Notes under the pieces: generated by a model
Seen by the model: the letters and a program-made list of their open reading frames with translations, nothing else
What the model was told of the DNA's origin: nothing
Database searches by the model: none
Shown: positions 58,967 to 64,000 of the stretch, piece after piece
Layout of the letters: each line of letters begins with the position of its first letter
Position numbering within the stretch: position 1 is the first letter of the stretch
Translations under genes and position numbers: made by a program
Assembly: GCA_022592435.1 (NCBI GenBank)
Contig: JABYQS010000060.1
Span: 1-64,000, forward strand
Source of the DNA: Cerioporus squamosus
Taxonomy: Eukaryota > Basidiomycota > Agaricomycetes > Polyporales > Polyporaceae
Reading direction: 5' to 3'
DNA: 64,000 bases

Positions 58967-59628
58967 TCAGCCTCGAGATCCCACTTCCGCTAGAGCACGC
59001 ACGCACCTGACGATGGCCTCAATCTCGAACAGCGCATCGAGCGGAAGCCGCGCGACCTGGACAGCCGACCGCGCAGGCTTGTGCTCGCCAAAGAACTCGG
59101 CGTAGATCGCGTTCACGGGCTTGAAGTCGTCCATGGAGTGCAAGAAGACCTACGCGATCATCAGCGTCCATCGCCTCACTCACCCCACGCACACGGGACA
59201 TGATGTCGCAGATTCGTGTGAAGAGGCGTAGGGACGCACCGTGGTCTTGACGACCTTCCCGACCTCGCTCCCGCCCGCCTCGATGACCGCCTTCATGTTC
59301 TTGAGGGCCTGACGCGCCTGCGCCTCGACGCCTCCCTCGACCTTGAAATCCCGACCGACCAGTTTCAGCTTCAGAGTGCGCACCCAGCACGGTGCCAGCA
59401 GCACGAAGAACTCACGAGCTTCCCCGTAGACGGGTCCAGGCCGAGCGAGCCAGAGCAGAAGAGCAGGTCGCCGACGCGGACCGCCTGGGTGTACGGGCCA
59501 ACCGCGGCGGGTGCGTCTGCGCGTATTCAGTCAGCATGTGTAGGCTCCGGAACCAGAACGGTGGCTCGGGAAAGCTCACTGGAGGTGGAGACGAGAGAAA
59601 GAGACGGGTGGGTCGTGACGGAGCTCAT
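58967..59628 (-). CDS. RidA/YjgF/UK114 family protein
   Basis: Four exons on the minus strand: 59628-59580, 59516-59416, 59368-59240 and 59149-58967, in phase, 153 aa. RidA enzymes deaminate reactive enamine/imine intermediates such as 2-aminoacrylate. Family signatures: [70 protein letters not shown] and [22 protein letters not shown]. The conserved Arg near the C-terminus (PARSAV) that binds the carboxylate is present. The tail after EAIV ([13 protein letters not shown]) is unusual for the family. GGTGCGT there could instead be a donor of a last intron. Exon 3 uses an AAG acceptor. Confidence 0.88.
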
Positions 59629-60029
59629 CGTGCGTGCGCTGCTGCGAGGGTAGGAGGAGGAGGAGAGAACGGGGATGGCTCTGCTGCCTAAATGTGCACG
59701 GGCGGTGGACGCGGAGAGACGGAAGAGCGAGACGGAAAGAAGGCGGGTCGTCGACGCGCTCTGCAGCATCCTCGAGCTTGCATACGCCTTCGACTCGCAC
59801 ACAGAGTCAGGAGGTGGGTTGTCTCGTATAGGCGACCGGTTAGCGCGACAGCTGCGTTGTGCGCGTCCGTCGGGCTTATGACTGCGTTCGACTCCCTGCA
59901 AGAGAACCTCTTTCTGCCCAACACTTGCATGCCTGTGCGCATGCGCAAGTGAAGTCCGTACGTACTCAAACATATGCCACCCATCTAGATACAGCACCCC
60001 AGCGTCCGAACGCGTCGTCCGTCAAAGAC

Positions 60030-62084
60030 CTACACCCCAACACCACCCGCCCACTCCTTCACCTCGATCCGGTCCCCGACACGCACAACACCCTCCCCAC
60101 CAACGACCGCGTTGCACCCAAAGCACGCCTTGTTCTTCCGCGCCGGGTCCTTCCCCGCCCGGAACTTCATCAGCACCTTGTACGGCACCGCCGCGTCGCG
60201 CACCCCGGTCGCCGTATCGACGTTCGGCAGCTGCGTGTGCGAGTGAACAGGTCAGGCTCAAGCTCAAGCAGTGCACAAACCCACAATCGACGTACGAGAC
60301 AGCGAGTGCACTTCGACACTAGGGAGAACGTGCGGGTCTCATCTGACCCCTCCGTGGGCTCGACGGGTCGGATGACGATCTGCCGCCACATGTCCTCCGC
60401 GAAGGGCACGCCCGAGCCTTTGAGGACGATGTTCGGGCGGAATCTGGGCAGGCGGCTCGGTCAATGTCGTCGCGATCACGTCAACGCGCACGCACCTTTC
60501 GATGTTGACCCCGCCGTCGCGCCACCGCTCGCGGTCGATCCCGCCAATCCGCCCCTGGGGACTCTCATCCTGCGCGAACCGACTGACGACGCGCCCAACC
60601 TCCTCCAGGCTCTCCTCGCTCGCGACGAGGAACGGGTACCCGTCCTGGAACACGGCCGACGCCTTGAGGTCCGGGAACGCCAACGTCGGCCCGCATGGGC
60701 GCACCCGCGGGCCCTTCATCACGAGGTGGACCGCGCGGCCGAAGTAGTCTGAGAGGATCTCGGAGGGGGAGCGGCTCCCTGGGTCCAGCGAGGCGCAGAC
60801 GTAGCCTTCGATCACGTATACGCCGAACATAGTGCAGTCTTCAACGCTGCGCGTGGGACTACCGTCAGCGACGCGTCAGGACACAAAGAGGTGGGTGAGT
60901 GTGACGTACACGGGCCAGTCAGACAGGATGTCCTGTGTGGGGTACAGAGGGACGGAGAAGGACTCGCAGCCAGAGTCCTCTGGGAACGAAACGACCAACC
61001 TCCCGCCGTACGGCGAGGCGGAGTCAACCTCTATGCGCGGCGTGATGAGGACCATCTATCTCAGTGGGATGAGGGCACATAGGATACATGGGCAGCCACG
61101 AGAAGCGTACCTTGCCTACTTCTCTAGCGGTGATGATAGCGTGCGACCCTGCCTCTATGATGCACCATCTTCTATCATTCTGTCAAAGGCGACACAGTTA
61201 ACCCATCGAATCTAGACCTGGATATTACCCCTACTGAAAAGTAGGAAAGTCCGCCAGAGTGTGACACAATGTGCGAGTTACCATACTGCCCTGCCATGGC
61301 TTGTCGCCGTCTGTAGTATCCGCCGGCCAGCGCGCCTTATGCACTGCTGTGGTTGCAAACCGCTCCATGTCCCTATCGAAGCCTCGAACGCCCGCGTCGC
61401 TCACAGAGGTCGGACCTCCGACGTCTTCGACCTCGCGCTCGGTTTCGAGCTCGACTGCTTAAACCCTGCCCGAGCCACTTTCCACTGGACATGAACGCGC
61501 AAAACTGATAGGAGAAAGCCGAGAGCGCACGCCTGTCCAGCAGCCATGACTAAGGGTCGAAGATGACTCGGGCGTGCGTTTGAGACGCACATGCGTAGAG
61601 CCCCTGTACACAGGAAGAGGGGGAGGAGGAGATGGAGAAGGACATACCTCCAGACCTTCAGGCGAGTACCGCGACTCGGTGACAGACGTCCCGCGGCAGC
61701 TCTGCACAGAACATGTGAAGCTTCAGCAGACAGGCCAAGCACCACCACGGTGAGCACACGCACCTTGATAGGGTGCACGAGGATCTTCGACACCCGCGTG
61801 TCGCCAATGTCGAACGGCACGGTGATCTCGCGCTCGAACGTGTACGCGTTTGCGACCCCGCCCTTCAGTGTCAAGTCGTCCTTCAGCAGCTCCGGCGGGC
61901 ACCGAGCTCGTCCGTTAACAACCCCAGCCCCAGCCCCTTTCCGAGCGTTCGACGTCCTCCTCGACCATTTCCACAACCATCCAGCGAGCGAGAGCACCAG
62001 AACAGCGAGGGACCATGAGAGCGTCGACGGCGAGGCCTGAGCGTGCCAATGTTGGACGGCGCGGTCGAAGAAGGGAACTGCCAT
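60030..62084 (-). CDS. MOSC-domain protein, mARC-like, membrane-anchored
   Basis: Seven exons on the minus strand: 62084-61764, 61701-61648, 61179-61111, 61055-60910, 60846-60496, 60443-60296 and 60230-60030, in phase, 429 aa. The N-terminus has one hydrophobic helix (WSLAVLVLSLAGWLW). The MOSC N-terminal beta-barrel follows (VSKILVHPIKSCRGTSV, NDRRWCII, IITARE, MVLITPRIEV). The MOSC domain follows (FRPNIVLKGSGVPFAEDMW, KCTRCLLPNVDTATGV, ACFGCNAVV). Family members carry molybdenum cofactor and reduce N-oxygenated compounds, usually on the outer mitochondrial membrane with cytochrome b5 partners. Location here is inferred. The second intron (61180-61647, 468 nt) is far longer than the others. 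An alternative upstream ATG is at 62180. The exon 4-5 junction uses a GTACGT donor. Confidence 0.85.
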
Positions 62085-62585
62085 GGCCGGGATGTCCGCA
62101 CGGGCGAATCCAGTCGGGATGGGCGCCTCCTGCGAGGTGCCTGTATGGGCGTCAAGGGCACCGGAAGCTGCCGCGGGCATACTCGACGCTCAGGCACGTC
62201 CGCTGACATCATCGTAGCCTTCGTGAGGCAACGACAGACGACTCTACTATAATCCACACAATGATCAGTAGCTCAAATTCACTTCAAAGTCAATCTATTC
62301 CCGGGTGAGCGTTACTTATGCTGCAACTCTGCACACCAGGCGTGAGACGATAAGGACGAGGGTCAGACATATGTCATAGTGACGCAGAGTCCCCACCACA
62401 CACAACTGCTGGATCTCTCCTCTCCGCCCACGTCGTTGCTGGAGACTTGCTGCTGCTGCTCTATGATTAGCGTCCCTGTATGTCTTACAGAAGACTATAT
62501 ATGCCTCTGCCGCCGTAGCTGGTGGCTCCAACTTGCTTGGCTCCATCTCAGACTCTTCCTCGCTACCGCATTCAACGTTACCACC
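62085..62585. promoter_or_regulatory. divergent promoter region
   Basis: Separates the MOSC gene (minus) from the ICL/PEPM gene (plus). CT-rich in the right half. No specific site recognised. Confidence 0.4.
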
Positions 62586-63813
62586 ATGCCTCTCCCACTT
62601 TCCTACAAGACTGACCAGGCCAAGAAGCTCCGGCAGCTGATGCAAGAAAGTAAGTACCGCATGCACAACATGAACACACACCCAACATCATCTCATCATC
62701 TCTGACGGACCTCCCTATGTACGCGCCGCCGCAGAGGACTGCATCATCTGCCCCGGAGTCTTCGACGGCATCTCCGCGCACATCGCCAACGCCGCCGCCT
62801 TCGACGCGCTCTACCTCGCCGGCAGCGGCGCCTCGGGCTCCGTCATCGGCGAGCCCGACCTCTCCGTGATCACCGTCAACGAGCTCGCAGACACCGCGCG
62901 CATGATCGTCGGCGTCTCCGACGCGCCCGTCATCGCCGACGCCGACACCGGCTTCGGGGGCCCGCTGAACGTCGCGCGCACCATCGCGCTGTACGAGGCC
63001 GCGGGCGTCGCAGGGTGCCACATCGAGGACCAGACGTTCCCGAAGCGCTGCGGACAGCTCACGGGTAAGGACGTGGTGGATATGGAGACGTACCTCGAGC
63101 GGATCGTGGCAGCCGTGAAGGCGAGGCAGAACCCGGACTTTATCATCATCGCACGCACGGACGCCCGCAATGCGACCACGTTTGGAGGGGAGAAGGCGGG
63201 CGAGGAGGCGTTCCAGGAAGGTGTCAAGAGGTGCGCGGGTTTCACTTCGTGATGTTCGCTCACGAGGCTGAAGACCTGGACAGGCTGAAGGCTGCGCTGG
63301 ATGCGGGAGCGGACGTCGCTTTCATGGAAAGCCCCCGAACGATGGAGGAGGCTGAACGTCTCGTGAAGGCACTCGCACCTCATCCGGTTATGATCAACGT
63401 CCTCCCCAACGGCTTGACGGGCAACTACACAGTGCAGGACTGCAAGCGGCTTGGTTTCAAGCTCGCGATCTACCCCTGCACAGGTTTCAGTACGTACTCG
63501 GCGATGCACAGACGTGTGACGGGAAACTCACCGGCCCTTCCAGTCCCTGCCGCCATCGCGATGGAGAGGTCATACAAGGCGCTGAGAGACAAGGGGACCG
63601 ACCTCGATCACTGTGAGAACTGGCAGATCAAGGACTTCTTCGAGGTGAGTCGACGCCGTATCCCGTCTATGCGCATCCCACCCATTGCTGCTCTTCATCC
63701 AGCGTGTTGGTCTCAAATCCTCGTGGGAGTTCGACCGCGAAGTCGCAGAGAACACGAAGTCCAATGTTAACCCGAAGAAGTACGAGCAGATGCAAGGCCA
63801 CGACCTCTTCTGA
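62586..63813 (+). CDS. isocitrate lyase/PEP mutase superfamily enzyme
   Basis: Four exons: 62586-62649, 62735-63230, 63284-63644 and 63703-63813, in phase, 343 aa. TIM-barrel enzymes that make or break C-C or P-C bonds next to a carboxylate. Signatures: CPGVFDGISAHIA, LYLAGSGAS, VIADADTGFGGPLNVART (metal-binding Asp pair), HIEDQTFPKRCGQL with the catalytic-loop Cys of lyases, IIARTDA, and ADVAFMESP. This fits lyases of the methylisocitrate/dimethylmalate lyase or carboxyphosphonoenolpyruvate mutase group. Oxaloacetate acetylhydrolase, which makes oxalate in wood-decay fungi, is in the same superfamily. The ESP motif and the loop do not let me assign it to that activity. The last intron is 63645-63702. 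Complete. Confidence 0.88.
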
Positions 63814-64000
63814 GCCGCTCTCGTTGTGTACCTTGCTCGTGTTTGCTCGTGGTTGGCCTATGTTGGCTGGTGCTCCGGACAGTGACTCTTCTTGACCTTG
63901 GACATACCACATGTACGATGATAGCACAAAGATGTACTTGTATGCGTGTACTTCCGAACGCTGTATGATGTTACACCTGCGAGACTTCTCTTGCTCTATT
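63814..64000. other. 3' flank, no gene seen
   Basis: T-rich 3' end of the ICL/PEPM gene to the window end. Confidence 0.4.

Noticed and set aside
60847..60882. 36-nt intron alternative between MOSC exons 4 and 5 (donor GTCC)
   Set aside because: Too short and a poor donor. The GTACGT donor at 60909 gives a 63-nt intron and keeps the frame.
63231..63283. Peptide FVMFAHEAEDLDR as coding part of the ICL/PEPM enzyme
   Set aside because: Reading it requires a frame change. The 53-nt stretch has a GTGCGC donor and a CAG acceptor and joins GVKR to LKAALDAGADVAF in phase.
62586..63813. Naming the enzyme oxaloacetate acetylhydrolase
   Set aside because: Same superfamily and attractive for a wood-decay fungus, but residues that distinguish the activity were not convincingly seen.

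Overview
The window looks like nuclear DNA from a filamentous basidiomycete, most likely an Agaricomycete of the polypore type. The genes are GC-rich and cut by many introns of about 45-70 nt with GTRNGT donors and YAG acceptors. Several families are typical of that group: a FunK1 kinase, an F-box/LRR protein, an HNH-type hypothetical protein and a divergent G-alpha subunit. Exon structures below were worked out by hand from splice consensus, reading phase and family resemblance. No alignment or transcript data were available.

Left part (0-18 kb): a frameshifted F-box/LRR gene, an intact epsin gene, a frameshifted HNH-type gene, and a repeat-rich block at 6.7-9.25 kb. Then come a minus-strand membrane-anchored acidic protein divergent from a short Fmp27/Hobbit-like protein, a FunK1 protein lacking key kinase residues, and a 163-aa hypothetical protein.

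Middle (18-47.7 kb): about 2.8 kb with no recognisable gene, then a secreted PL4 rhamnogalacturonan lyase of 15 exons including one of 5 nt. Next are an atypical G-alpha gene with a 603-nt intron, a Ser/Thr-rich single-pass membrane protein, and MFS transporter copy A (minus). A 464-bp pogo-like MITE lies just upstream of an MDR-type oxidoreductase. THO complex subunit 1 (with an apparent 1-nt frameshift), UDP-glucose 4-epimerase, a small coiled-coil protein and tRNA-Val(AAC) follow.

Right part (47.8-64 kb): a complete PIF/Harbinger-like DNA transposon of 3,985 bp (45-bp TIRs, 3-bp AGT target duplication, DDE transposase plus a Myb-like/coiled-coil partner) nested inside an older repeat. The ends of that repeat also occur, inverted, at 6.7 and 9.2 kb. 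Then come exocyst subunit EXO84, MFS copy B (plus, same 15-exon layout as copy A, with a GC-AG first intron), a RidA-family protein, a MOSC/mARC-like protein and an isocitrate lyase/PEP mutase family enzyme.

Most genes are ordinary housekeeping or carbohydrate functions and do not form an obvious pathway cluster. The unusual content is the nested transposon with its palindromic ends, the inverted transporter pair with a conserved promoter block, the microexon beside a catalytic His in the lyase, and the G-alpha lacking its catalytic Gln.
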